Assembly: GCA_934371135.1 (NCBI GenBank)
Contig: CAKRNO010000002.1
Coordinates: 1-64,000 of the forward strand
Reading direction: 5' to 3'
DNA from: an uncultured Eubacteriales bacterium
Lineage (GTDB): Bacteria > Bacillota > Clostridia > Oscillospirales > CAG-272
DNA length: 64,000 nt
Below, piece by piece: positions 16,305-23,687 of the stretch; position 1 is the first letter of the stretch; each line of letters opens with the position of its first letter. The position numbers were made by a program, and so were the translations under genes. Below the pieces are notes generated by a model, which made no database searches, was not told where the DNA came from, and saw only the letters and a program-made list of their open reading frames with translations.

Positions 16305-17093
16305 ATGACCTGTCATTCATGTAACAACAGCAGAAGCGGCATCTCAGGGCGGAGTTGTCCCGAGGATGCCATCGATCCGCGTTTAATCGGTTCTCGCGGC
16401 GCTACCGGTCCTCGTGGTCCGGCAGGCTGTCGTGGTCCCGTCGGCCCCACCGGAGCAACAGGCGCTACCGGGCCTGCCGGAGCAACTGGCGCCACGGGAG
16501 CCACCGGTCCCGCAGGACCTGCCGGTCCCGTCGGAGCTACGGGTGCTACGGGGCCTGTCGGCGCTACAGGTGCCACAGGAGCAACCGGTCCGACAGGGCC
16601 TGCCGGTCCTGCTGCCTCACAGACCACAAGCGGCAACTATATCACAAATGGATCCATGGATACCTTTGACGACACGGTACCGACCGGGTGGACCTCCGAG
16701 AATCCATCACTTGTGGCACAGCAAAACACACCGGGGCGGTTCCACACCGGCAGTTCCTCCGTCTCCCTCTCAAACGGCGGCACACTGTCGCAGGATGTCA
16801 CGCCGACGGTGGACGGAGCTCATTATGATCTCTCGTTCTTTGCAAACGCCACATCGCCCGACACCACCCTTACGGCGGCGGTCATCTTTGTGACGGGCGC
16901 CGGCAGCGAAAACGGACTCATGATAGAGATACCGGGAGGTTCTCTCCCGACCGCATCCGGTGATTTCGGCTACTACCGCCGTATCACGGCACAGGCGCCC
17001 GCGGGAACGACAACCGTGCGCGTCGCCTTCGGCGCGGCTTCCCAGACCGGGGGCACCGTCCAGATCGATGATGTCAGCCTGACTCTCGCATAA
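16305..17093 (+). CDS. Collagen-like triple-repeat surface protein
   Basis: A 262-aa protein in three parts. Residues 1-28 form a short Cys-containing head (C3, C6, C18) without a classical signal peptide. Residues 29-103 are 25 uninterrupted Gly-X-Y triplets, 11 of them GAT, one containing Cys (GCR). Residues 104-262 are a beta-rich C-terminal domain opening NYITNGSMDTFDDTVPTGW and closing GGTVQIDDVSLTLA, like the jelly-roll carbohydrate-binding domains attached to many bacterial collagens. GAT triplets are the glycosylation sites of BclA-type exosporium proteins, so a spore- or cell-surface filament is likely (inference). AAAGGT precedes the ATG. The upstream glycosyltransferase is the natural partner. 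Confidence 0.9.
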   Translation: MTCHSCNNSRSGISGRSCPEDAIDPRLIGSRGATGPRGPAGCRGPVGPTGATGATGPAGATGATGATGPAGPAGPVGATGATGPVGATGATGATGPTGPAGPAASQTTSGNYITNGSMDTFDDTVPTGWTSENPSLVAQQNTPGRFHTGSSSVSLSNGGTLSQDVTPTVDGAHYDLSFFANATSPDTTLTAAVIFVTGAGSENGLMIEIPGGSLPTASGDFGYYRRITAQAPAGTTTVRVAFGAASQTGGTVQIDDVSLTLA

Positions 17094-17109
17094 CGTCTTA
17101 TCATCATTT

Positions 17110-17142
17110 ATCCCCCGTGCTGCCCTGGCACGGGGGATTTTG
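17110..17142 (+). terminator. Intrinsic terminator after the collagen-like gene
   Basis: Perfect 11-bp arms 17110-17120 and 17128-17138 followed by TTTTGAC. Confidence 0.85.
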
Positions 17143-17160
17143 ACGCACGGAGGAGGCAAA

Positions 17161-17295
17161 GTGAGCAAACGAGAGGAACGGAGCACAATCGAAGTGCGGC
17201 CCGCGAGCCAATTCGAGCGCGCACGGTCAATCTTCCCCGCGCGTGCCGTTCCTGCTTTTTTGCCGAAATCTATTGACATTCCCCCGCCTGTTTAG
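17161..17295 (+). CDS. Possible 44-aa peptide
   Basis: A GTG-started frame with an excellent GGAGGAGG site 8 bp upstream (17149-17156 region). The product is basic at the N-terminus (MSKREERSTIEVRP) and Pro-rich at the end. Its 3' end overlaps the tRNA-Ser promoter, and there is no promoter of its own after the collagen terminator, so it may be a remnant or not expressed. Confidence 0.3.
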   Translation: MSKREERSTIEVRPASQFERARSIFPARAVPAFLPKSIDIPPPV

Positions 17296-17301
17296 TATAA
17301 T
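17273..17301 (+). promoter_or_regulatory. Consensus promoter of tRNA-Ser
   Basis: TTGACA (17273-17278) and TATAAT (17296-17301) with a 17-bp spacer, a perfect sigma-A promoter. Confidence 0.9.
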
Positions 17302-17337
17302 AATCCGGCAGGCTGTGGATCGGCGCCTGCTGCTTTT

Positions 17338-17428
17338 GGAGAAGTACTCAAGAGGCCGAAGAGGCGCCCCTGCTAAGGGTGTAGGCCGGGTAACCGGCGC
17401 GAGGGTTCAAATCCCTCCTTCTCCGCCA
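17338..17428 (+). tRNA. tRNA-Ser (anticodon GCT)
   Basis: Acceptor stem GGAGAAG (17338-17344) pairs with CTTCTCC (17418-17424), followed by discriminator G and an encoded CCA. The anticodon loop CTGCTAA gives GCT at 17372-17374, reading AGC/AGU. A long variable arm with GCCGG-GTAA-CCGGC is the class II feature of serine tRNAs, and the T arm GAGGG-TTCAAAT-CCCTC is intact. Its 3' end is copied downstream in the repeat mosaic, which marks this gene as an integration site. Confidence 0.97.
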
Positions 17429-17429
17429 C

Positions 17430-17461
17430 AAAAAGGCACCCCATTTTCGGGGTGTCTTTTT
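17430..17461 (+). terminator. Terminator of tRNA-Ser
   Basis: AAAAAGGCACCCC (from 17430) pairs with GGGGTGTCTTTTT (to 17461) around ATTTTC. The same hairpin recurs at 17645-17676, 17819-17845 and 19909-19940 as part of the repeat units. Confidence 0.9.
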
Positions 17462-17633
17462 GTATTTGTGAGGGGATTTGAACCCGAGCGACGGAGGCGC
17501 GGGGGAGCCGCCAAAATCCTTTCGGTGAACGGATTTTGGCGAGCGACAAGCCGGAAAACCTTGTCCTGCGAACGGGGGCGACCGCCGCCGGGCGCAGGGC
17601 TTGGTTGCCGGTGCGGGCGTTGAAAATCCCTCC
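17435..17633 (+). repeat. Intergenic repeat R1, copy 1 (199 bp)
   Basis: Runs from the tRNA terminator to AAAATCCCTCC. It is repeated at 17819-18017 with the same length and only scattered substitutions. Inside are inverted repeats CCAAAATCC/GGATTTTGG (17511-17519, 17531-17539) and GACAAG/CTTGTC, so the transcript would be strongly folded. Frames that stay open through it on the minus strand are not convincing genes. Confidence 0.85.
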
Positions 17634-17678
17634 TTCTCCGCCACAAAAAGGCACCCCATTTTCGGGGTGTCTTTTTGT
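17624..17678 (+). repeat. Second copy of the tRNA-Ser 3' end plus terminator
   Basis: Fifty-five bases identical to 17409-17463, that is the 3' half of the T arm, the acceptor 3' strand, CCA and the terminator hairpin. A shorter third copy (from CTCCGCCA, with one change in the terminator stem) is at 19900-19942. Such 3'-end copies are what tRNA-targeting integrases leave as attachment-site duplications. Confidence 0.85.
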
Positions 17679-17811
17679 GCCTGAAGGCGGGTGAATGTGC
17701 CCTATCACGCCGCAGGCGGGAGAGGGTTCACATCTTTGGCGCACAGGTTTGTCCGCTCGCGAGACAAACCCAAGCCAAAAGATATTGCCCCGCAATATTC
17801 CTCCGATACCA
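17636..17811 (+). repeat. Intergenic repeat R2, copy 1 (176 bp)
   Basis: Starts with the tRNA acceptor end CTCCGCCA and terminator and continues to CTCCGATACCA. It is repeated at 19900-20075 with equal length. Inverted repeats GGTTTGTC/GACAAACC and ATATTGC/GCAATAT are kept in both copies. Confidence 0.85.
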
Positions 17812-17818
17812 TTTCTTC

Positions 17819-18017
17819 GGCACCCCATTTTCGGGGTGCCTTTTTGTATTTTTGAGAGGATTTGAACCCGAGCGACGGAGGCGCGGGGGAGCTGCCAAAA
17901 TCCTTTCGGTGAACGGATTTTGGCGAGCGACAAGCCGGAAAACCTTGTCCTGCGAACGGGGGCGACCGCCGCCGGGCGCAGGGCTTGGTTGCCGGCGCAG
18001 GCGTTGAAAATCCCTCC
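17819..18017 (+). repeat. Intergenic repeat R1, copy 2 (199 bp)
   Basis: Same length as copy 1, with the CCAAAATCC/GGATTTTGG hairpin at 17895-17903 and 17915-17923. It marks the left edge of the AT-rich insert: GC-rich repeat sequence stops at about 18035 and AT-rich DNA begins. Confidence 0.85.
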
Positions 18018-18039
18018 GGCTCTGTTCTGCGAATGCCTC

Positions 18040-18118
18040 GCCGTTTAGCGTATTTTAGCGTATCATATTATACTTTTTGCAGTCAAATTGCAGTCAAAAT
18101 ATAAAGCAAGAAAGATCC
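18040..18118 (+). other. AT-rich junction with short direct repeats
   Basis: The junction contains AGCGTATTTTAGCGTAT and TTGCAGTCAAA twice in tandem, reminiscent of recombinase arm or core sites next to a tRNA target. No integrase gene is present, so this is a possible scar only. Confidence 0.35.
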
Positions 18119-18274
18119 ATGGAAAGAAACGGGGAATTTGTCGGAGCAATAGACAACTTCTCATATAGCCATGTACCAGCCAAAGTACCATGTAAAATAT
18201 GCAATGGCACTTTTCTTGAATCCAACAGTAAAATTGTGTACAATAGAGAAAAATACAGACATTATTGTTTATGA
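18119..18274 (+). CDS. Small CxxC protein in the AT-rich insert
   Basis: A 51-aa product starting MERNGEFVGAIDNFSYSHVP and ending with KVPCKICNGTFLESNSK and a terminal YRHYCL. The CKIC pair plus a late Cys and His could hold one zinc ion, like half of a zinc ribbon. The Shine-Dalgarno (AAGAAAG) is weak. It stops 9 bp before the lipoprotein gene, in the same low-GC sequence, so the two probably form a small operon. I do not recognise a family. Confidence 0.5.
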   Translation: MERNGEFVGAIDNFSYSHVPAKVPCKICNGTFLESNSKIVYNREKYRHYCL

Positions 18275-18283
18275 GGGCGTTTT

Positions 18284-19858
18284 ATGAAAAAAAGGCTTAT
18301 TCTGATTATTTCTCTTTTATGTTGCCTGATGATTTTTTCAGCATGTAGCAAAAATAAAAATTATCAAACAGATGTGTACGAGTATATTCCCGATTACAAA
18401 AGCACCACATGCAATATATTGAGAAATGACAATATAGAATTGCACGTTGAAAATACAGTCAGTACTGCGAAAGACGAAATTGACATTTTGTTAAATTCTA
18501 TGCAAGCAGATTATTCCATCTTGGAAGATGCATTCAATTTGAATACGCAAATAAAGTGCTATATAATCGCCGATGAATATATTTTAGGTAACGATAAAGC
18601 TGTATATCAAAACAACGTCTTGATTTGCAATGAAAGCGCTGTAAAAAGTGGTAGTTATAGAAAGTCCCTTGCGGGTGCTTATATCCGATCAACCGAGTAT
18701 TGGAAACAATATGGTGCGTACGCCTACGCTTTTAATTGTGAATATAGCAGTGAAGAACTTAAACAATATTATGCAAGCGATAAAGATTTGGAATTAACAT
18801 TATTTCCCGCCTACTTTGTTGATGATTTTTACAACAATACGAATACTGCAATAGAAACAGCATATTCTTTCAGCAATTTCGTTATCAGTACATACGGATA
18901 TAAGAATTTTATAAATGCAAACTTAACGGATTACAGAACCGAATACCTCTTATTTTTAGGTATAGATCGCAAGTTTAATATACCTTACGATTTGTCGTGG
19001 CTTGACGGAGCGATATACAGTCAAAAATTTTTGTCATACCCACTTGTAATCAGTACGGCAAATCGGGTTTACAATCTCGATGCGTTTTCTTCCAAACGCG
19101 AAACTGCAAGTTTTGATACGCCCGAAAGGATCTTATACCATTTATCGGCAGGCAATGTAGAATGCGCAAAAATCTTGGATTATATAAAAAATAACGCTCC
19201 CGACAGTTTCAATTTTGTAAATCAAAAGTATTCCGACAATCTCGAATATTTTATTTCCGACAGAGAAATTAAGACGTGCTGTGATGTTAATAATCGCAAA
19301 ATATACCTGCTCGACCCAAGCGAATATGTACACGAAACAATTCACGCCGTGACATTAAAAAGCAACCCTACCGACGAAGCGTGGATAGGTGAAGGTGTAG
19401 CAGAGTATTTATCTCGGTATGTTTCCAAACATATTTCCGATATAAATAATCGGTTTTATCTATCTTTTACGGATCAAACATTAACAGGCGATATTGCCGA
19501 TTTTGTAAATACAGTCAATGCGCTTTACGAGAAGAACGGCGGCGAATTCGACACTCTGTCTGAATTTAATTTTGCGCTCATTGAAAAATGTATCGGCGAA
19601 ACCACCTTGAAAGACAGTAGTTATAAATCGCGAATTAACTTCCCGTATGCGACGAACGCGATATGTAAAATATATTCTTGTACAAGTAAAGACGGAAATG
19701 TTTTAACATACCCAGAGGCTTATACCTTTACTTACTATCTGATAGAAAAATATGGGTTTGATAGCGTCCTAAACTGTTGCATTAACTATAATTTTGACAG
19801 TGTTTTCGGGTCAAATTACGTTGCTATAATGGATGAATTTATGAAAAGTATCATATAA
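18284..19858 (+). CDS. Lipoprotein with gluzincin-type metallopeptidase motif
   Basis: A 524-aa exported lipoprotein. Residues 1-21 form a lipoprotein signal (MKKRLILIISLLCC, lipobox FSAC), so it should be anchored outside the membrane. Near residue 350 is HETIH, an HExxH zinc-binding motif, followed about 20 residues later by WIGEGVAEYLSRY, where the Glu fits the third ligand of gluzincins (peptidase MA-like). Flanking parts match nothing I recognise. Codon use is strongly A/T-rich and unlike every other gene in the window, a clear sign of transfer. GAGGGCG precedes the ATG. It is flanked by copies of the tRNA-Ser 3'-end repeats. Confidence 0.85.
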   Translation: MKKRLILIISLLCCLMIFSACSKNKNYQTDVYEYIPDYKSTTCNILRNDNIELHVENTVSTAKDEIDILLNSMQADYSILEDAFNLNTQIKCYIIADEYILGNDKAVYQNNVLICNESAVKSGSYRKSLAGAYIRSTEYWKQYGAYAYAFNCEYSSEELKQYYASDKDLELTLFPAYFVDDFYNNTNTAIETAYSFSNFVISTYGYKNFINANLTDYRTEYLLFLGIDRKFNIPYDLSWLDGAIYSQKFLSYPLVISTANRVYNLDAFSSKRETASFDTPERILYHLSAGNVECAKILDYIKNNAPDSFNFVNQKYSDNLEYFISDREIKTCCDVNNRKIYLLDPSEYVHETIHAVTLKSNPTDEAWIGEGVAEYLSRYVSKHISDINNRFYLSFTDQTLTGDIADFVNTVNALYEKNGGEFDTLSEFNFALIEKCIGETTLKDSSYKSRINFPYATNAICKIYSCTSKDGNVLTYPEAYTFTYYLIEKYGFDSVLNCCINYNFDSVFGSNYVAIMDEFMKSII

Positions 19859-19899
19859 TCGGGGTTATAAAGTCAATAATTTGATTTACGTTACTAATG

Positions 19900-20075
19900 C
19901 TCCGCCACAAAAAGGCACCCCATTTTCGGGGTGCCTTTTTGTGGCTGAAGGCGAGTGAATGTACCCTACCACGCCGCAGGCGGGAGAGGGTTCACATCTT
20001 TGGCGCACAGGTTTGTCCGCCCGCGAGACAAACCCAAGCCAAAAGATATTGCCCCGCAATATTCCTCCGATACCA
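19900..20075 (+). repeat. Intergenic repeat R2, copy 2 (176 bp)
   Basis: Begins CTCCGCCACAAAAAGGCACC, the tRNA-Ser acceptor end and terminator, directly at the right edge of the AT-rich insert, and matches 17636-17811 over its full length with few substitutions. Confidence 0.85.
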
Positions 20076-20093
20076 CTTGCGAAACGTTTTTTA

Positions 20094-20122
20094 TTGACAA
20101 AACGTGTTCTTTGGGATATACT
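20094..20122 (+). promoter_or_regulatory. Promoter of candidate RNA 1
   Basis: TTGACA (20094-20099) and TATACT (20117-20122) with a 17-bp spacer. No start codon with a Shine-Dalgarno follows. Confidence 0.85.
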
Positions 20123-20128
20123 GCTCTT

Positions 20129-20238
20129 GGACGGTGATGACCGCCGATGTCCGTATTTCGGATGTCTCGCCTGGCCCCGCGAAAGGAGAGCATCGCTGCT
20201 CTGCGGCACCGTCTTGACCCCATTTCCGGGGTCTTTTT
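20129..20238 (+). ncRNA. Candidate structured small RNA 1 (about 110 nt)
   Basis: Between the promoter above and a terminator (GACCCC 20216-20221, GGGGTC 20228-20233, then TTTTT) the sequence folds as a closed unit. P1 pairs 20129-20136 with 20207-20214. P2 pairs GATGTCCG (20146-20153) with CGGATGTC (20159-20166). P3 pairs CCGC (20177-20180) with GCGG (20203-20206) and, past a one-sided GAAAGG loop, AGAGC (20187-20191) with GCTCT (20198-20202). It does not match SRP, 6S, tmRNA or RNase P landmarks that I know. No protein frame is supported. Function unknown. Confidence 0.6.
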
Positions 20239-20251
20239 ATTTCATATACTG

Positions 20252-20279
20252 TTGACAAATCCGAATTTCACAGTACAAT
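20252..20279 (+). promoter_or_regulatory. Promoter of candidate RNA 2
   Basis: TTGACA (20252-20257) and TACAAT (20274-20279), 16-bp spacer, only 14 bp past the terminator of RNA 1. Confidence 0.8.
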
Positions 20280-20285
20280 ATGAAA

Positions 20286-20469
20286 CAGTGGATTTTGCTT
20301 GTAACAGGGCATCATCAAACACTTATGCCGCCTAGATGTGCGGTGAGTGGGGCATTTCGGCAAAATCAAACTGCGTAGCAGCGTTTCACGCGATGCCGCA
20401 GCACTTGATCATACCCACGGGCAGATTCTCTGCAACAGCAACGAGTCAATGACTCGTTGCTGTTTTTTT
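20286..20469 (+). ncRNA. Candidate structured small RNA 2 (about 180 nt)
   Basis: A noncoding unit with multiple helices: long-range GATTTTGC (20291-20298) with GCAAAATC (20360-20367) enclosing GGCAT/ATGCC and CCGC/GCGG hairpins; CTGCG (20371-20375) with CGCAG (20397-20401) enclosing GCGT/ACGC; GCAGA/TCTGC near 20421-20433; then a terminator with 14-bp arms (20435-20448, 20450-20463) and seven T. The fold is not the single long rod of 6S RNA, and no riboswitch consensus that I know fits. It ends 165 bp before the promoter of the TIR-STAND gene. Function unknown. Confidence 0.6.
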
Positions 20470-20633
20470 GTGAAAAGATAACGGATTTTCCGGCGGTCAT
20501 TGTCCGTAAGACAAACCGTACTGCCGTCCGGCATCAAAAGTGTTATATTTGCATACCAGCGCCACACACAAAAAACGCCACGGGATACTTTTGGGGTTGT
20601 CACGCCGCCGTGGCGCGGCGGGAGATGTGCTAC

Positions 20634-20661
20634 TTGTGTTTTCGGTTGGAAATGTTATAAT
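20634..20661 (+). promoter_or_regulatory. Promoter of the TIR-STAND gene
   Basis: TTGTGT (20634-20639) and TATAAT (20656-20661), 16-bp spacer; GAGGTG at 20682 is the ribosome binding site. The stretch 20470-20633 shows no other gene. Confidence 0.7.
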
Positions 20662-20691
20662 AGAGGTAACAACGGCAGCGTGAGGTGCAGG

Positions 20692-23652
20692 ATGGAAGCG
20701 GGAAAAAGAGGAAAGGTCTTTATCAGCTACGGTCACGATTTCGTCGCCGGCGCCAAAAGGTTCGCATCGACGCTCACCGACGCGGGTTTTGACGTCTGGA
20801 TCGATTACGAGGGGATCACACCCGGCGCCGACTGGCGCGAGAAGATCACCGAGGCGATCATCTCCTGCGACTATTTTGTCGCGCTCCTCTCAAAATACGG
20901 TCTGCGCGAGGGCGGCGTATGTCTCGACGAGCTGGCAATCGCCGTCAGCCGCAACAGAACCAACATCCGCCCCGTCGCCGTCGAGCGCGGCGTAGAGGGG
21001 CTCGTGCCCCCGTCGGTGGCTGCCATCCAGTTCTTTAATATGTCCGAATGGAGCGAAGTGCCGGAGGACCGCTTCGACGACTGGTACGCGGAAAAGACGC
21101 GCGCCTTCCTCGACGACTGCCTGCTCCGCCCCGCGCAGTACGAAAAAAGACTCAATTCCATCAAATCGCGCCTGCGCTTTCCGGAGGCATTTTCGAGAGA
21201 AAAATTCGATATCGGTAAAGAGTTCCGGAAGCGCGACTGGCTGGACGCGAAAATCAACGCCTGGCTGAACGACAAGACGCACAACATCTGCCTGCTCGAG
21301 GGCTTCCCCGGGTTCGGAAAATCCTGCTACTGCTCGAGCTGCTTCCACTACGATCCCCGGACCTGCGGGCTCGTTTATTGCGACAAGTACCGGGACAAGG
21401 CGGACGGCGTCTATAAGCTCATCCGTGAGGTCAGCTTCGCCTTCGCCGTGCGGATCCCCTCCTTTGCCGCGCGGCTCGACGCCCTCCTGAACGACCCCGC
21501 CGCATCGGGTGAGTTCACCTCCCCCGCGGAGGCTTTCAACTTCTTCATCGCCGAGCCGCTCAATGTCATCGACGGCAACATGGAGGACGCGCTGGTCGTC
21601 ATCGACGGCGTGGACTTCTTCTATAGGAACGGGGAGAACGCCGCTCTCGACGTCTTCTGCGAGGAGGCGCCGAAGCTCCCGCACTTTGCCAAATTCCTCC
21701 TGACCGCGCGGCAGACCGCCCTGCGCACCGGCGGCAACGCGGGGGTGTACAAAATCACCACCGCGCCGGAGGACGCCGAGGTATTCGGGGACATCCACGG
21801 CTATCTCCGCGACACCTTTGAGGAGGTGGTCGCGACGGATGAGGAGGCAGACGCCATCAGCACCGCAGTTGCAAAGCGCGCCCAGGGATCGTTCCTCTAC
21901 GCCTCTGCGGTGCGCGACGGCATCCGGAACGGAAGCATGACCGTACACGACGCGCAGACCCTGCCCTGCAAGGTTGCGGACGTATACTTCACCTGGATGA
22001 AACAGCTGGTGTCACCGCAGGAGTACAGCGGTAAGTATGCCGACGTGCTGTCCATCCTCGTCGCGCTCGAAAATCCGCCCATCGAGCTCATCAAGAACGC
22101 ACTCGGGATGCGTCGCTCCGAGCTGCACGACATCCTGCGGACGCTGTCCGTTCTGCTCGTCAAAAACACCGAAAAATTCGGTAGTCCGTGCGTCACCTTC
22201 TACTGCGACTCGTTCGCCGAATGGATCAGCGACGAGAACGCCGCCGGGGCATACGCCGTCTTCGCGGAGGATGGCTTCGCCTCCGCTGCCGACTACCTCG
22301 CGGACGCCGAGGAGGACGGGGAGCTGACCGACTACGATTACGTCAAGGCGGTCACCATCCTGCGCGGCGTGGGCAAAAAGAGGCGGCTCGCCGCCTTTGC
22401 GGAGAGCGACGGGTTCTGGAGCGGCTCGCTCGCGCTGGCGCGCAAACTACAGGGCAACCCAGATTTCTACGGGGAGTGGAACGAAATACTCGACGGGCTC
22501 CTCTTTCTTTCCGACATGAGCGAAAACGCCGGAGAGCAACTCGCCCGCGTCGCCTGCTGCCGGGCACGGGGAGAATTTGTGTGCGGAAACCTGGTGGGCT
22601 GCGGTCAGATCCTCGCCGCAAACCGGGAGACCATCGAAAACTACGCGGACGAGCGGACACAGCTTGATTACTTATATATGCTGGGCACGGTGGCAGACTA
22701 CGCCGGCAAACGGGATGAGTCCCTCTCGGCATTCCGCAGTCTGCTCAAAAGATCGGAGGGCAAGTACTCCGATTACTACGTCAAGGCGCTCGCCGGGCTG
22801 ATATGGAACGACCATTTCAACGACCTGGCAAACGGGCTCAAGAACCTCTCCCTCATCCGCGCCGAAGCGTGCGACGCGGACATCGCCGTGCAGGCAGAGC
22901 TGGTGACGGCGCGTATGCTGTTGTCGGCGGGACAGGTCTCGGAGGCGCTCGAAAAGTACGGCGAGGTACTGGACAACGACGCGGAGGACCTCTGGAAATT
23001 CGACATCGTGGCGCGGAAGAACCAGATGCTCGCCATCGAATCCATCGTTGCGGCATACGACGGCGGCGACCTCGAGCGGGCGAAGCGCTACGGCGAAACC
23101 ATCTACGAAAAGCTCCGCGGTGTCGGCGGCATCCCCGAATGTTACTGTCTCTCCTGGACATCGCTCGCCTACAACAAGTCGGGCGACACCGGGAAAGCCG
23201 ACGAGCTGCTTTGCCTCGCAGAGAAGACCTATGAAGCCTCCTGCGGCGACTCCCTGTGGCTGAAGACCCACCTCAAGAGCATCCGGGCAAAATACTGTCT
23301 GCGTGACGGCGACCTGCAAAGGAGCATCGACCTCTACCGGGAGGTCGCCGCGCTCTCGGAGCAGAGCGGCGACGCATGGGTGCGCGGCGACGCGTGCTTT
23401 GATATCATCTCGGCAGGGTATCTCGCGGACCTGAATACCGACCCGGACGGCAGCTACCGGGAGGCTCTGTTCGCCCTCGCGGACACGACGGCGCTCCCCC
23501 ACCTCCGCTACAAGGCGGATGTGGTGCGGTTCCTGTCCCTGCCCCCGGAGCAAGCCCTGCGGCGACGGGGAGAATACGATACCATCCCTGCCCTGCCGAG
23601 CGTCAGCGAAACCACCATCCGGGCGCTGATACGCAAGAAAACGGGCGCATAA
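20692..23652 (+). CDS. TIR-STAND NTPase-TPR protein (bacterial NLR-like)
   Basis: A 986-aa cytosolic protein in three parts. Residues 5-135 are a TIR domain: KVFISYGHD, FDVWIDYEGITPGADWREKI, CDYFVALLSKYG and CLDEL, where E80 sits at the NAD+-cleaving Glu position. Residues 165 to about 430 are a STAND/NACHT-type ATPase with Walker A GFPGFGKS (204-211), Walker B LVVIDGVD (301-308) and the sensor-like LLTAR (336-340). From about residue 600 a long helical TPR array follows. Known TIR-STAND proteins sense an invader with the C-terminal repeats, oligomerise with ATP and deplete NAD+. The start at 20692 follows the promoter; an open frame 192 bp longer begins before the promoter and is rejected. 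The methyltransferase gene follows by 35 bp. Confidence 0.9.
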   Translation: MEAGKRGKVFISYGHDFVAGAKRFASTLTDAGFDVWIDYEGITPGADWREKITEAIISCDYFVALLSKYGLREGGVCLDELAIAVSRNRTNIRPVAVERGVEGLVPPSVAAIQFFNMSEWSEVPEDRFDDWYAEKTRAFLDDCLLRPAQYEKRLNSIKSRLRFPEAFSREKFDIGKEFRKRDWLDAKINAWLNDKTHNICLLEGFPGFGKSCYCSSCFHYDPRTCGLVYCDKYRDKADGVYKLIREVSFAFAVRIPSFAARLDALLNDPAASGEFTSPAEAFNFFIAEPLNVIDGNMEDALVVIDGVDFFYRNGENAALDVFCEEAPKLPHFAKFLLTARQTALRTGGNAGVYKITTAPEDAEVFGDIHGYLRDTFEEVVATDEEADAISTAVAKRAQGSFLYASAVRDGIRNGSMTVHDAQTLPCKVADVYFTWMKQLVSPQEYSGKYADVLSILVALENPPIELIKNALGMRRSELHDILRTLSVLLVKNTEKFGSPCVTFYCDSFAEWISDENAAGAYAVFAEDGFASAADYLADAEEDGELTDYDYVKAVTILRGVGKKRRLAAFAESDGFWSGSLALARKLQGNPDFYGEWNEILDGLLFLSDMSENAGEQLARVACCRARGEFVCGNLVGCGQILAANRETIENYADERTQLDYLYMLGTVADYAGKRDESLSAFRSLLKRSEGKYSDYYVKALAGLIWNDHFNDLANGLKNLSLIRAEACDADIAVQAELVTARMLLSAGQVSEALEKYGEVLDNDAEDLWKFDIVARKNQMLAIESIVAAYDGGDLERAKRYGETIYEKLRGVGGIPECYCLSWTSLAYNKSGDTGKADELLCLAEKTYEASCGDSLWLKTHLKSIRAKYCLRDGDLQRSIDLYREVAALSEQSGDAWVRGDACFDIISAGYLADLNTDPDGSYREALFALADTTALPHLRYKADVVRFLSLPPEQALRRRGEYDTIPALPSVSETTIRALIRKKTGA

Positions 23653-23687
23653 AAATACCGTACACGGAAACAACTGGAGAATATGGC

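Noticed and set aside
16389..16620. Short-period tandem DNA repeat that could be mistaken for a CRISPR-like array
   Set aside because: The 9-bp period encodes perfect Gly-X-Y triplets in a long reading frame; there are no spacers.
17348..17933. Minus-strand open frames across tRNA-Ser and the R1/R2 repeats
   Set aside because: They read antisense through the tRNA and terminator hairpins, have no ribosome sites, and repeat only because the DNA repeats; a common false gene type near tRNA genes.
18040..18118. An integrase gene at the left edge of the AT-rich insert
   Set aside because: Only short direct repeats are present; no frame encodes a tyrosine or serine recombinase.
20286..20469. Assignment of candidate RNA 2 as 6S RNA or SRP RNA
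   Set aside because: The length would fit 6S, but the ends do not pair into a rod, and the SRP GGAAG/AGCAGC core is missing.
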